DNA of 64,000 nucleotides, taken from assembly GCF_016482785.1 (NCBI RefSeq), contig NZ_JAEMXM010000014.1, forward strand, positions 82,938 to 146,937, in the 5' to 3' direction. The translations under genes were made by a program, and so were the position numbers. A model generated the notes under the pieces. That model saw only the letters and a program-made list of their open reading frames with translations. It was not told the DNA's origin and searched no databases. The DNA is from Paenibacillus alkalitolerans (GTDB taxonomy: Bacteria; Bacillota; Bacilli; Paenibacillales; YIM-B00363). This document shows, piece after piece, positions 9,792 through 17,552 of this stretch (its first letter is position 1; each line of letters opens with the position of its first letter).

Positions 9792-10033
9792 AATTATAGT
9801 TGCTGACAAGAAGCTCCTTCACCGATAAATGTTTGCGGTTCGTTAAAATTTGAACGCCGAAACGATTATATATTGAAGTTTTCATTATATTTTTGACTAC
9901 CGTCTTGGGACTGGCGTGAATTATCGTGTAGCGTGAAGCGGACGGGAAGGGGGAATTGTTGAACGAAAAAGGACGCAATAATGAAAGCGTTGTCAGCAAA
10001 AAGGAAGACAAGAGACGAAGAGGAGGACGAACG

Positions 10034-10153
10034 ATGACTTTTCTCTGGAACAAAAAAATCATTTGGGCGATTTGCTGCGCGATGATCGTCTCTATCTGTA
10101 CAAATCACGGAACTGCTGGGGCGTCATTCCGGTCATCCGATGAAATATGCTGA
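10034..10153 (+). pseudogene. Signal-peptide stub of a lost secreted protein
   Basis: ATG preceded by AGAGGAGGACGAACG, an excellent ribosome-binding site, then MTFLWNKKIIWAICCAM and further hydrophobic residues: a classic N-terminal export signal. From about base 10090 the sequence is the 3' end of an AraC gene on the opposite strand, and the frame stops at 10153. What is left is about 20 native residues, so the gene has been cut off. What protein followed is unknown. Confidence 0.5.
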
Positions 10154-10578
10154 TAAAATAGCTGGTTTGGCTAAACCCCGTTTCATACGCGATCTGCTTA
10201 ATGGCGAGCGGAGTAGATACCAGCAAGTTCTTGGCCAGCAAGATGCGGCATTCCGTCAAATAATGCGTCGGTGACTTTCCTACGGCATCTCGAAAAATAC
10301 GGGTAAAATGGTACGGACTGTAACCGGCTTTGTCGGCAATCGACGTTAAATTCAACTTCCCGGCACAGTTGGCCCGGATATAGTCGGCGACGTCGAACAT
10401 CTTCTCGCGGGCGCCGCTTCCCGCCAGTCGGCGATGGCGTCCGGTATCATGCAAGAGTGCGGCAAGCGCCTCGTACAGCACCGCTGATATGGCTGGCTCA
10501 TTCGCACTCTCAAATGCCTCGGACAACCTTCGTAACGTCTCCAGCGCCTGTTCGACGCGACTGCGCTGCTGCGCAAGC
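10092..10578 (-). pseudogene. AraC-family regulator, truncated (C-terminal DNA-binding part only)
   Basis: The minus strand encodes an intact AraC/XylS double helix-turn-helix: LNLTSIADKAGYSPYHFTRI for the first helix pair and IKQIAYETGFSQTSYFISIF for the second, ending FRDLYR. Upstream of it only ~60 residues of linker remain. Then the frame continues into sequence that is antisense to a GH42 gene on the plus strand, from about 10575. The N-terminal sensor (cupin) domain is therefore missing. The open frame running to 10904 is an accidental fusion. The DNA-binding part might still be made from an internal start, but the regulator is probably dead. Confidence 0.7.
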
Positions 10579-11413
10579 GTAAAAAGCCAAACCTCACTTA
10601 TTCGGATGCCGATCACGCCGCATTCCGCGAATGGCTGCAGCACAAATACGGCTCCCTCGACGCCCTCAATCGGGCATGGGGAACCGTCTTCTGGAGCCAA
10701 ACGTATACGGCGTGGGAGCAGGTGTATCTTGCGAGGCCGACACCTGCAAACTCTCCGAATCCGCACCAGACACTGGACGAGAAGCGGTTTATCTCGCACA
10801 GCGCGATCGAATTCGCCCGCATCCAGGCCGATATTCTGCGGGAGGTCGCAGGGTCGCGGCACTGGATTACGACCAACGGCATGTTCGGCCATCTCGACAA
10901 CCACCGGCTCACGGAGGAGCTACTGGATTTCTTCTCATATGACTCTTATCCGCAGTTCGCATCGATTCATCCGGACGCGGGGCCCGAACCGCTGCTGGAT
11001 CGAATGTCGAGTTTGCATTTAAGCGGCGTACGCTCGATTTCCCCGAATTTTTGCGTAATGGAGCAGCAATCCGGACCTGGAGGATGGGCCAACAAGTTCG
11101 CGATGGCATCGCCAAGGCCCGGCCAAATGCGGCTGTGGACGTATCAATCGATCGCCCATGGCGCCGACATGCTGCTTTATTTCCGCTGGCGGACGGCATC
11201 GTTCGGGCTCCCGCCGAGGTGGAGCTGGCTCTCCGGCGCCATGCGGATACTGGCGAAGCCTTCATTTTCGCGCTCAACTATTCGGGACATACGGTAACAT
11301 TGCATTTGCAGCGTAAAGCGGTCGATTTGTTGAGCGGCAACTCCTTCGAGGGAGATGTCGAGCTGGAGCCGTACGGCGTGCTGGTGCTCATGGTTACTGC
11401 GTGCAAGGAGTGA
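10575..11413 (+). pseudogene. Glycoside hydrolase family 42 beta-galactosidase, broken remnant
   Basis: Plus-strand sequence from about 10575 reads LTYSDADHAAFREWLQ, then LNRAWGTVFWSQTY, WITTNGMFGHLDN and FSYDSYPQF, as in GH42 enzymes. It breaks near 11195-11215, where LYFRWRTASFG jumps out of frame. In another frame, ALRRHADTGEAFIFALNYSG then matches the GH42 C-terminal beta domain up to 11413. The N-terminal ~170 residues (including the region of the acid/base) and a central block are missing. This is a decayed gene with a deletion plus frameshift. It lies directly against the broken AraC gene, suggesting an old regulator-enzyme pair that was collapsed by deletions. Confidence 0.8.
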
Positions 11414-11418
11414 TTTTC

Positions 11419-11480
11419 AGGGTAGCATACGTACGGGAATCGGCGTAGTCGTTCCTCAAGCCTCGCCTATTGGACGTACC
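11419..11480. repeat. Right-end fragment of the dispersed ~400-bp intergenic repeat
   Basis: Contains ACGTACGGGAATCGGCGTAG and CGTTCCTCAAGCCT, matching the right ends of the repeat copies ending near 15860 and 30500. The rest of the gap up to 11711 shows only an inverted repeat GGCTCGTTC-aaata-GAACGAGCC at 11683-11705 that could end the clamp transcript. Confidence 0.65.
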
Positions 11481-11682
11481 GTCTGACAATACTCAAATTC
11501 CTATTGGAGACAAACCAGTCGGTCAAGAGTGCTATGAGAGCAAGGATAATATGGATCCTGAACATCAATTTCCATAACGCTTCGTTGGACAAAACTTCAT
11601 CTTTTTTGGATAGGAAATATTGGAACTCCGGGTCTACCATACCCTCATCCTACCTTGTGTTGGTAAATTTCGCTATAGCTCG

Positions 11683-11705
11683 GCTCGTTCAAATAGAACG
11701 AGCCC
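11683..11705 (-). terminator. Inverted repeat after the clamp gene, possible terminator
   Basis: Arms GGCTCGTTC and GAACGAGCC with a five-base loop, just beyond the stop codon of the minus-strand clamp gene. No clear T-run follows on the minus strand, so the role is uncertain. Confidence 0.4.
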
Positions 11706-11711
11706 GCTCAT

Positions 11712-12851
11712 CTAGTTGTGGGTACGAACAGGCGTAATAATATAAGTTGCAGAATCGCTGGCATCAAAAGGTTGTAATACAATGGGACCCCATTTTCCGG
11801 ACAATTTAACTGTTACTTTATCACAATCAATGTGCCGAAGAATGTCTATCATATACATGCCGTTGAAAGAAATCGCCACTTCCTCGCCGTCGGCATCTTC
11901 AATCGTCACTTCTTCAACCACATCGCCGATATCATCGGTTTTAGACGTTAGTTCTACAGTGTTATTCGCGCCGGTTTTCATCCTTATAATACTTCCGTTG
12001 GCCAATAGGCAAACCCGCTCCAGCGCTTGCAAAAAGCCGCTTGTATCAAGAGTGATTTCTGTCAAATGAGATGTGGGAATAATTTTATTGATGGAAGGGT
12101 AAGTGCCTTCGATCAATGCGGAATGAATCAACATATTTTTTGCTGAAAAATGAATTTGGTTTCCGTCAATAGTGACATCGGACATTTCCTCGTCATCGGT
12201 AAGAATCTTGGATAACTCCAATATATTTTTGCCTGGAATAACGATGTCTGTATACTTTGAGTTACTGCTATGTACAAAAGCTGCACGAGAAGCGAGACGT
12301 ATGCCGTCAGTTGCAGTCATTTTCAGGGAATCGCCGTCAAGTTGACATGAAACACCCGTCAACACCGGTCTGTTTTCTGCCGTTGCAACAGCAAATGTTA
12401 CTTGACGTATGGCCGTTTTCAGCGTTTTATTTTGCAGGCGAAAAGTAATATTGTTGTCGTTCGGTTCCGGTATTACAGGAAACTGTTCGGCATCGAATCC
12501 GGCCAGTCGAAACAAACTTTTGCCCGAAGTAATGATAAGCAACAAAGGCTCTTTCAATTCTAGATATACTATGCCCGATGGAAGTTTACGTATGATTTCG
12601 TAAAAATAACGTGCGTTTATTACAATAGAGCCTTCTTCTCGAATCGATAAAGTTTCATCGTCCGGGGGAATCATAAATTGGATCGACATGCTCAGATTGC
12701 TTGTGGTAACGGTCAGGCCGCCATTTCTCCGGACAAGCAGTTTGACTCCGGAAAGAATGGAGATCGGATGATTTGCGGATACGGCTTTTAGTGCATGCTG
12801 AAGTCCGTTGGACAATCGTTCCCGGGATACACTGACCCGCAATGGTTTCAC
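11712..12851 (-). CDS. DNA polymerase III beta subunit paralogue (second sliding clamp)
   Basis: 379 residues, full length for a bacterial clamp (B. subtilis DnaN is 378). Three repeated clamp folds are recognisable: N-terminal (MKPLRVSVSRERLSNGLQHA ... ILSGV), middle (the ENRPVLTGV region) and C-terminal, ending TYIITPVRTHN. The PVRT end keeps the residues of the pocket that binds clamp-binding peptides. It is not beside dnaA or recF and is preceded by a small RHH gene, so it is most likely an extra clamp, not the housekeeping one. Its start ATG overlaps the upstream stop by four bases (ATGA). It could load onto DNA as a homodimer or mix with the main clamp; neither is shown. The function in repair, stress or a mobile element is open. 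Confidence 0.88.
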   Translation of the reverse strand: MKPLRVSVSRERLSNGLQHALKAVSANHPISILSGVKLLVRRNGGLTVTTSNLSMSIQFMIPPDDETLSIREEGSIVINARYFYEIIRKLPSGIVYLELKEPLLLIITSGKSLFRLAGFDAEQFPVIPEPNDNNITFRLQNKTLKTAIRQVTFAVATAENRPVLTGVSCQLDGDSLKMTATDGIRLASRAAFVHSSNSKYTDIVIPGKNILELSKILTDDEEMSDVTIDGNQIHFSAKNMLIHSALIEGTYPSINKIIPTSHLTEITLDTSGFLQALERVCLLANGSIIRMKTGANNTVELTSKTDDIGDVVEEVTIEDADGEEVAISFNGMYMIDILRHIDCDKVTVKLSGKWGPIVLQPFDASDSATYIITPVRTHN

Positions 12852-13096
12852 CTGTCTCCCTTGTGGTTTGAAAAATAATATTCTATCATCTCGCGTATAG
12901 CTTCCGACCGGGATGCGTTATTTTCTGAACAGTGGTTCTCAATCTTGCCCCATGTCTCGTTCGGTAAGGTTAAAGATATTTTCTTTGTTTCGCCGAATCC
13001 TTTTCGCCCGGCGCCTTCCCGTGGCCCCCCTTTTGAAAACACGATGCTTACTTGACCGTCTTTGTTTGAGAACCCAAGCTTTATATTGTTTTTCAC
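12848..13096 (-). CDS. Small ribbon-helix-helix DNA-binding protein coupled to the clamp gene
   Basis: 82 residues from a GTG start with AGGAG nine bases upstream. Residues ~24-32 hold the GGPREGAGRK motif common in phage and plasmid DNA-binding proteins. Residues ~37-75 form an RHH fold: strand KKISLTLP, helix ETWGKIENHC, helix SRSEAIREMIEYYF. Such proteins bind palindromic operators as dimers. Its stop overlaps the clamp start (ATGA), so both are translated together. A dyad-rich region at 13114-13146 just upstream is a natural target for autoregulation. Whether it also touches the clamp protein is unknown. Confidence 0.75.
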   Translation of the reverse strand: MKNNIKLGFSNKDGQVSIVFSKGGPREGAGRKGFGETKKISLTLPNETWGKIENHCSENNASRSEAIREMIEYYFSNHKGDR

Positions 13097-13113
13097 AAAA
13101 GAGACTCCTATAT

Positions 13114-13146
13114 ATTGATTTAGGTAACCTAATTCATTGAATCAAT
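13114..13146 (-). promoter_or_regulatory. Nested dyad, candidate operator of the RHH-clamp operon
   Basis: A perfect inner palindrome TTAGGT-A-ACCTAA at 13120-13132 sits inside outer arms ATTGATT and AATCAAT. It lies 18-50 bases upstream of the GTG start of the RHH gene, over the expected start of transcription. RHH repressors usually bind such sites. Binding is inferred. Confidence 0.5.
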
Positions 13147-13189
13147 TCTATTCTAACAAAAACAGACTAGTCCCGTCCAACATTTGTAT

Positions 13190-13560
13190 TTGGATCCACC
13201 GGCTGCTAGCCGGTATCCGGTCACGACCTGCTATATGGCCATGGCAACTCCCAATACTAAACACTCTTGCGCGCACTATCCCTCCGGTTCAGATACCTCT
13301 CACGTACGCCTTGCGTACACTGTCCCTTTTGTTCAGGTATCTGAATCTCGTTCCTTCCGGGCATTATAACTCCCGTACAGCTATCCCTTTCGTTCGCCTT
13401 GCGGGCACTGTATCCTACTGGTTCCGAAAGCATGGTCAGGGTCGCGGTCGAAAAGCAGGAAGTGCGAAAATGAATGTGATAGATGAGTTAAGGGGAGAGT
13501 GTCCGCAACAGGTACGAAACGTGAAGTCGGGAAGGGCAAAAGGGACGGAGGATAGACAAT
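13190..13560. repeat. Diverged copy of the dispersed intergenic repeat
   Basis: The 590-base gap between the RHH gene and the GNAT gene has no credible gene. It contains ACTCCCAATACTAAACACTC, AGGAAGTGCGAAAA and GGGGAGAGTG, matching parts of the copies at 15485-15870 and 30098-30510. It also repeats short units of the type ACTATCCCnnnGTTCAGATA (near 13280, 13320 and 13380). An open plus-strand frame across it is low-complexity and unlike any protein I know. Confidence 0.5.
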
Positions 13561-13686
13561 CTAGCCGCAAAGCTCGGAAGCCGAATCGCTATAGGGCGGT
13601 TTAGCGCAATCTTTCCCGGATCTTTGCAACCGATCTCGCAATTGGTTACTTTTATGGTAGGTACATTTTTTGTTGGAGTGGAAGCC

Positions 13687-14112
13687 GTGGACATTAGAAC
13701 AATCGAGAAAGAACAGGCTTGGAAGCTGAGGCACGAAGTAATGTGGCCGGAGCGGGATGTGGACTACGTGAAATTGCAGGATGACGACAAGGACGACCGG
13801 CTGGTCTCGGTCGTGTCGTTGTTTGTGAATGGCGCGGAGGCGCAATTCCGCAAATTTGCGACCGTACAGGACATGCAAGGTAAAGGAAACGGAAGCCGGC
13901 TGCTGTCCCATGTGCTGGAGGTGGCCGAACGGGCGGGCGTAAGGCGGACCTTCTGCAACGCGAGAAGCGACAAAACGGATTTCTACCGTAAATTTGGTTT
14001 GCGTGAGACGAAGCAATCCTTCACCAAAGGCGGGAAGGACTATATCGTAATGGAACGGTGGTACGGGAATAACGATACGGGGGACGGAAAGGACGCGAAC
14101 CATGACCAATAG
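13687..14112 (+). CDS. GNAT-family N-acetyltransferase
   Basis: 141 residues from the GTG at 13687, chosen because GGAGTGG lies seven bases upstream and the protein then begins VDIRTIEKEQAWKLRHEV, the normal start of this group; an ATG at 13654 is the alternative. The acetyl-CoA loop is QDMQGKGNGSRLL (Q/R-x-x-G-x-G/A). The C-terminal FYRKFGLRETKQSF is the usual final strand-helix of GNAT folds. The acceptor substrate is unknown. The gene overlaps the AlaX-type gene by 11 bases, so the two are translationally coupled. Confidence 0.85.
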   Translation: MDIRTIEKEQAWKLRHEVMWPERDVDYVKLQDDDKDDRLVSVVSLFVNGAEAQFRKFATVQDMQGKGNGSRLLSHVLEVAERAGVRRTFCNARSDKTDFYRKFGLRETKQSFTKGGKDYIVMERWYGNNDTGDGKDANHDQ

Positions 14113-15292
14113 ATTGTATTACGATTCTCCCTACCTGACCGAATGGGAGACGAGGATTACGAAGACGGTCCAAAGAGAGGACGGGTGTTACGTGCTCTTG
14201 CAGGAAAGTGCCTTCTTTCCGCATGGCGGGGGACAGCCCTGCGATGCGGGGACGATCAACGGAATTCCCGTACTGGATGTCATTAACGAGGAAGATGAAG
14301 TGCTGCATAAGATTGAGCGCCTGCCTGAAGGAACGTCGGCGGCATGCCGGATCGATTGGCAGCGAAGGTTCGACCATATGCAGCAGCACAGCGGCCAGCA
14401 CTTGCTGTCGGCGTTATGCCTGAAACTGTTCGACGCAATGACGTTAAGCTTTCACTTAGGCACCGATTCCGCGACGATCGACGTGGAGCGGTCTGAGCTG
14501 TTCCCGGAGCAGCTGTCCTTGCTTGAGCGGGAAGTGAACCAAGCGATATACAATAACCGTCGAATTACAAGTTATATGGTTTCCGAGCAGGAGGCGTCCC
14601 GGTTGCCGCTGGTAAAGCCGCCGAAGGTGACGGGGCAGGTGCGGATTGTCGAAATCGAAGGCGTGGAATACAATGCGTGCGGAGGGACGCATGTTTCGTC
14701 AACGGGCGGGATCGGGATGATCAAGCTGCTCAGAGCAGAGAAGCAGAAGGGAAATACCCGAATCACGTTCAAATGCGGAAACCGCGCGTTAGCGGAATTT
14801 AACGATTGTTTGGAGATTTTAGGGAAGCTGTCCATGAAGTTCAATACCGGGAAGGAAGAAATTATCGACCGCATTGAGAAGTGGGAACAGGAGCAGAAGC
14901 AGATTCAGACGGAACTGACCGCACTCAAGGAGCAGAACGATATGTTTGTCGCTCGTGATCTCCTGGAGAAGCAGGGGGGCAGCGGCTTGGTGGCACATGT
15001 GTTCGAGGACAAGCCGCTGAAAGAATTGCAAAGCCTGGCCCTCAAGCTCACGACAATGAGCGACGATCCGGTGCTGCTCGCCGATCGTGCCGAATGTAAG
15101 GTTGTTCTTGCGCACAGCGGACGTTTGGATCTTTCCTGCGGCGCATTCTTCAAGGAGGAGCATCTGGGAGTGTTTTACGGCAAAGGCGGAGGCAGTAATG
15201 TTATGGCGCAGGCCGGGTTTCGAACGCTCGACGATGCATTGGCTTTCTTTACATTCGCAAGACAAGCATTGGCAACGAGAACAGAAATATGA
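14102..15292 (+). CDS. Alanyl-tRNA editing protein (AlaX-L/DHHA1-type)
   Basis: 396 residues. The N-terminal beta-barrel (AlaRS second-additional-domain type) has FPHGGGQPCD near 38-47. The zinc/editing motif HxxxH is in DHMQQHSGQH (~92-100), completed by CGGTH (~193-197). A coiled-coil stretch (~245-285) leads to a DHHA1-like C-terminal domain ending in FYGKGGGSNVMAQAGF, the glycine-rich signature. This is the long form of trans-editing enzymes that hydrolyse mischarged Ser/Gly-tRNA(Ala) in the cytoplasm. Coupled to the upstream acetyltransferase. A strong terminator follows. Confidence 0.9.
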   Translation: MTNRLYYDSPYLTEWETRITKTVQREDGCYVLLQESAFFPHGGGQPCDAGTINGIPVLDVINEEDEVLHKIERLPEGTSAACRIDWQRRFDHMQQHSGQHLLSALCLKLFDAMTLSFHLGTDSATIDVERSELFPEQLSLLEREVNQAIYNNRRITSYMVSEQEASRLPLVKPPKVTGQVRIVEIEGVEYNACGGTHVSSTGGIGMIKLLRAEKQKGNTRITFKCGNRALAEFNDCLEILGKLSMKFNTGKEEIIDRIEKWEQEQKQIQTELTALKEQNDMFVARDLLEKQGGSGLVAHVFEDKPLKELQSLALKLTTMSDDPVLLADRAECKVVLAHSGRLDLSCGAFFKEEHLGVFYGKGGGSNVMAQAGFRTLDDALAFFTFARQALATRTEI

Positions 15293-15332
15293 CTACTCTG
15301 CAATTTAGACATGCAAAAACCGAAATATCTCT

Positions 15333-15362
15333 AAAGAGCCGCATTGTTTCGGCTCTTTTTTC
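15333..15362 (+). terminator. Rho-independent terminator after the AlaX gene
   Basis: AAAGAGCCG-cattgttt-CGGCTCTTTTTT, 40 bases past the stop: a perfect eight- to nine-pair stem with a T-run. Confidence 0.85.
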
Positions 15363-15484
15363 GATGTTACAGCGGCAAAAATATCACTTATTGACGGATT
15401 ATGTGTTCATGTAGCTGAATAAATTACCATTGGCGTACGGATATGCCACTGGAACTAGGACTCTTCGCATGAAAGTATTTCTTG

Positions 15485-15870
15485 ATCCTAGAGGATGTCT
15501 TTGTCGATCCCGCCGTGACATCCGTTTCGAACTCCCTTTACGATCACTATCCCCATCGTTCAGATAAACCGATAGTTTGGGATTTGGCTATGACTTCTAT
15601 TTCGTTTCCCCTTGCAGGTCCTACCCTATGCTCGACAGCAATTTGGCCGCGGCTCCCTCCCCGTACTAACTCTCATGCAAGCAAGAGGATATAAAAGATG
15701 AAGTCGGGGAGTGTGCACAAGAGGGTAGAAACCTCAACTCAGGAAAGAGCAAGGACTTTGGAAAGAGCAAGAGCTGAGGATCAGACCGTCTGAGACAAGG
15801 GGAGAGCGTACGTACGGGAATCAGCGTAATCGTTCCTTCAGCCTTTGTCGAATGAGTAAGACGGAATTCT
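15485..15870. repeat. Dispersed ~400-bp intergenic repeat, copy C
   Basis: Aligns along most of its length with 30098-30510. Shared blocks include ATCCCGCCGTGA, TTCGAACTCCCTT, CCGCGGCTCCCTCCC, TACTAACTCTC, GGGGAGAG, GGGAATCA and CGTAATCGTTCCT, in the same order and orientation. No protein is encoded. It lies in the leader region of a sugar operon, as copy D does. The remaining gap (15293-15484 and 15871-16019) shows only the terminator and AT-rich sequence. Confidence 0.8.
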
Positions 15871-16019
15871 GAAACAGAGCGTTGGATCTCGATCAAAGTC
15901 GGCCGCAAGGAGGTTTTCTTATGTTTTGCCGGTCCTTCTTAAATTATGTCGTGAAGGGTAAGGCGCCAAACTAGCAGATGTAAAGATAGCATCCGCAATG
16001 CCCGGAACTTAAACTTAAA

Positions 16020-16039
16020 GTGTCAACAACATTTGACAC
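16020..16039 (+). promoter_or_regulatory. Perfect 20-bp dyad upstream of the island-2 operon, candidate operator
   Basis: GTGTCAA-caacat-TTGACAC is a perfect 7-6-7 inverted repeat ending 23 bases before the binding-protein start codon, immediately upstream of its ribosome-binding site. It may be the site of the PRD activator encoded downstream or of another repressor. No matching second copy was seen in the operon. Confidence 0.5.
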
Positions 16040-16062
16040 ACAAAAATACAGGAGGGTTACAG

Positions 16063-17490
16063 ATGAAAAGGGTTATCTCTTCCGCAACAACGATTTGTTT
16101 GCTGTTCGTGCTGGTTTTGAGCGGCTGCAGCAGCAACGGTGCTAACAACTCGACTGAAAACAACAAAGCTGCAACGAATGAGTCGAACGGCACGCAGGAC
16201 ACGGCAGCCAATGACAAGCCTTACAATGGCGTCACTTTAAAAATCGCAACGGTAAATAACCCGGATATGGTGATCATGAAAGAAATGTCCGGCGAATTTA
16301 CGAAAGAAACCGGCATCAAGCTGGACTTCGTCGTTCTTCCCGAAAACGACCTGCGCGAGAAAGTAACGACCGACGTAGCCATGAACTCGGGGATGTTCGA
16401 CATCGTCACCATCGGAACCTACGATGCGCCGATCTGGGCTCAAAACAAATGGATCGATCCGTTGACGCCGATGTTTGACAAGCTGCCCGAACAAGAAAAG
16501 ACGGATTACGATGTAGAAGATATTTTCCCGTCCATCCGGGATGCGCTCTCTTATGAGGATCAATTGTATGCGCTTCCTTTCTACGGCGAAAGCAGCATGC
16601 TCTACTACAATAAAGAAATGCTGGAGAAAGCCGGCGTGGAGATGCCGCAGAACCCGACTTGGGATGAAGTGCGCGATATTGCCAAGAAAGTCAAAGAGGC
16701 AAATAACGTACCGGGCATCGTTCTCCGTGGACTTCCGGGTTGGGGTGAAGTGATGGCTCCGCTGAACACGGTCATCAACGCCTTCGGCGGCTCATGGTAC
16801 GACACGGATTGGAACGCGCAGTTGACGAGTCCGGAGACCAAGCAAGCGGTTCAGTTCTACGTAGATGTGTTAAAAGAGTCGGGTCAGCCGGGAGCTACGA
16901 GCACAGGCTTCACCGAGGCATTGACGCTTCTTTCGACCGGTAAAGCCGCCATGTGGTACGACGCGACGGTCGCGGCGGGCTTCTTGAACAATCCGGAATC
17001 GTCGCAAGTCGTGGGCAAAATCGGTTACGCATTCGCCCCGTCCCAAGCGAAAGAAAATAACGGCTGGCTGTGGGCGTGGTCGCTGGCAATCGAAAGCGCG
17101 AGTAAAAACAAAGAAGCGGCTTTCAAATTCATTACGTGGGCGACAAGCAAGAAATATATCGAGCAAGTCGGGGAAAAGAAAGGATGGGTTGTAGCGCCTC
17201 CGGGAACGCGCGCATCGACTTATGAGAATCCGAAGTATAAAGAAGCGGCGCCTTTTGCCGATATCGTGCTGCAATCCATGAAAAATGCCGACTATACAAA
17301 ACCGACGAAAAACCCCGTTCCTTATCAAGGCATTCAATATGTCGCGATTCCGGAATTCCAGCAGCTCGGAACATCGGTAAGCCAAGAAATCGCGGTGGCG
17401 ATTGCCGGCAAACAGTCTGTGGATGAAGCGTTGAACAAAGCGCAGAAGCTGGCCGAACAAACCGCAGTTTCCGGCGGATACAAAAAATAA
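16063..17490 (+). CDS. Sugar/polyol ABC importer substrate-binding lipoprotein
   Basis: 475 residues from the ATG preceded by AGGAGGGTTACAG. Signal peptide and lipobox (LVLSGC, Cys22), then an Asn/Thr-rich linker to ~55. The mature domain (IATVNNPDMVIMKEM, FVVLPENDLREKVT, QLYALPFYGESSMLYYNK) matches MalE-like family 1 binding proteins, and especially the group accompanying sorbitol/mannitol importers in gram-negative bacteria. The link to polyols is an inference supported by the two dehydrogenases and the mannitol-type PTS protein in the same cluster. A strong hairpin follows before the permease gene. Confidence 0.88.
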   Translation: MKRVISSATTICLLFVLVLSGCSSNGANNSTENNKAATNESNGTQDTAANDKPYNGVTLKIATVNNPDMVIMKEMSGEFTKETGIKLDFVVLPENDLREKVTTDVAMNSGMFDIVTIGTYDAPIWAQNKWIDPLTPMFDKLPEQEKTDYDVEDIFPSIRDALSYEDQLYALPFYGESSMLYYNKEMLEKAGVEMPQNPTWDEVRDIAKKVKEANNVPGIVLRGLPGWGEVMAPLNTVINAFGGSWYDTDWNAQLTSPETKQAVQFYVDVLKESGQPGATSTGFTEALTLLSTGKAAMWYDATVAAGFLNNPESSQVVGKIGYAFAPSQAKENNGWLWAWSLAIESASKNKEAAFKFITWATSKKYIEQVGEKKGWVVAPPGTRASTYENPKYKEAAPFADIVLQSMKNADYTKPTKNPVPYQGIQYVAIPEFQQLGTSVSQEIAVAIAGKQSVDEALNKAQKLAEQTAVSGGYKK

Positions 17491-17499
17491 TCAGGACTA

Positions 17500-17521
17500 A
17501 GGAGGAGGGCTGCCCTCCTCC
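17500..17521 (+). terminator. Intra-operon stem-loop between binding protein and permease
   Basis: AGGAGGAGGGC-CCTCCTCCT arms (loop of two to four bases), starting 10 bases after the stop and without a T-run. Such hairpins in sugar operons usually protect the upstream mRNA, so the binding protein is made in excess over the permeases. The arm itself is anti-Shine-Dalgarno-like (AGGAGG). Confidence 0.65.
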
Positions 17522-17552
17522 TATTCATACAATGACCGGAAAGGAGAACCGC

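Noticed and set aside
10587..10904. N-terminal half of a full-length AraC gene on the minus strand
   Set aside because: This part is antisense to clear GH42 protein sequence and shows no cupin features; the open frame is fortuitous.
11504..11737. Plus-strand 77-residue protein
   Set aside because: No ribosome-binding site, overlaps the clamp gene end, and resembles no family.
13137..13604. Plus-strand protein of 155 residues
   Set aside because: It is read across the diverged intergenic repeat, has odd composition and no ribosome-binding site.
15901..16019. Riboswitch upstream of island 2
   Set aside because: No conserved core of a known class was recognised; only the dyad at 16020-16039 stands out.
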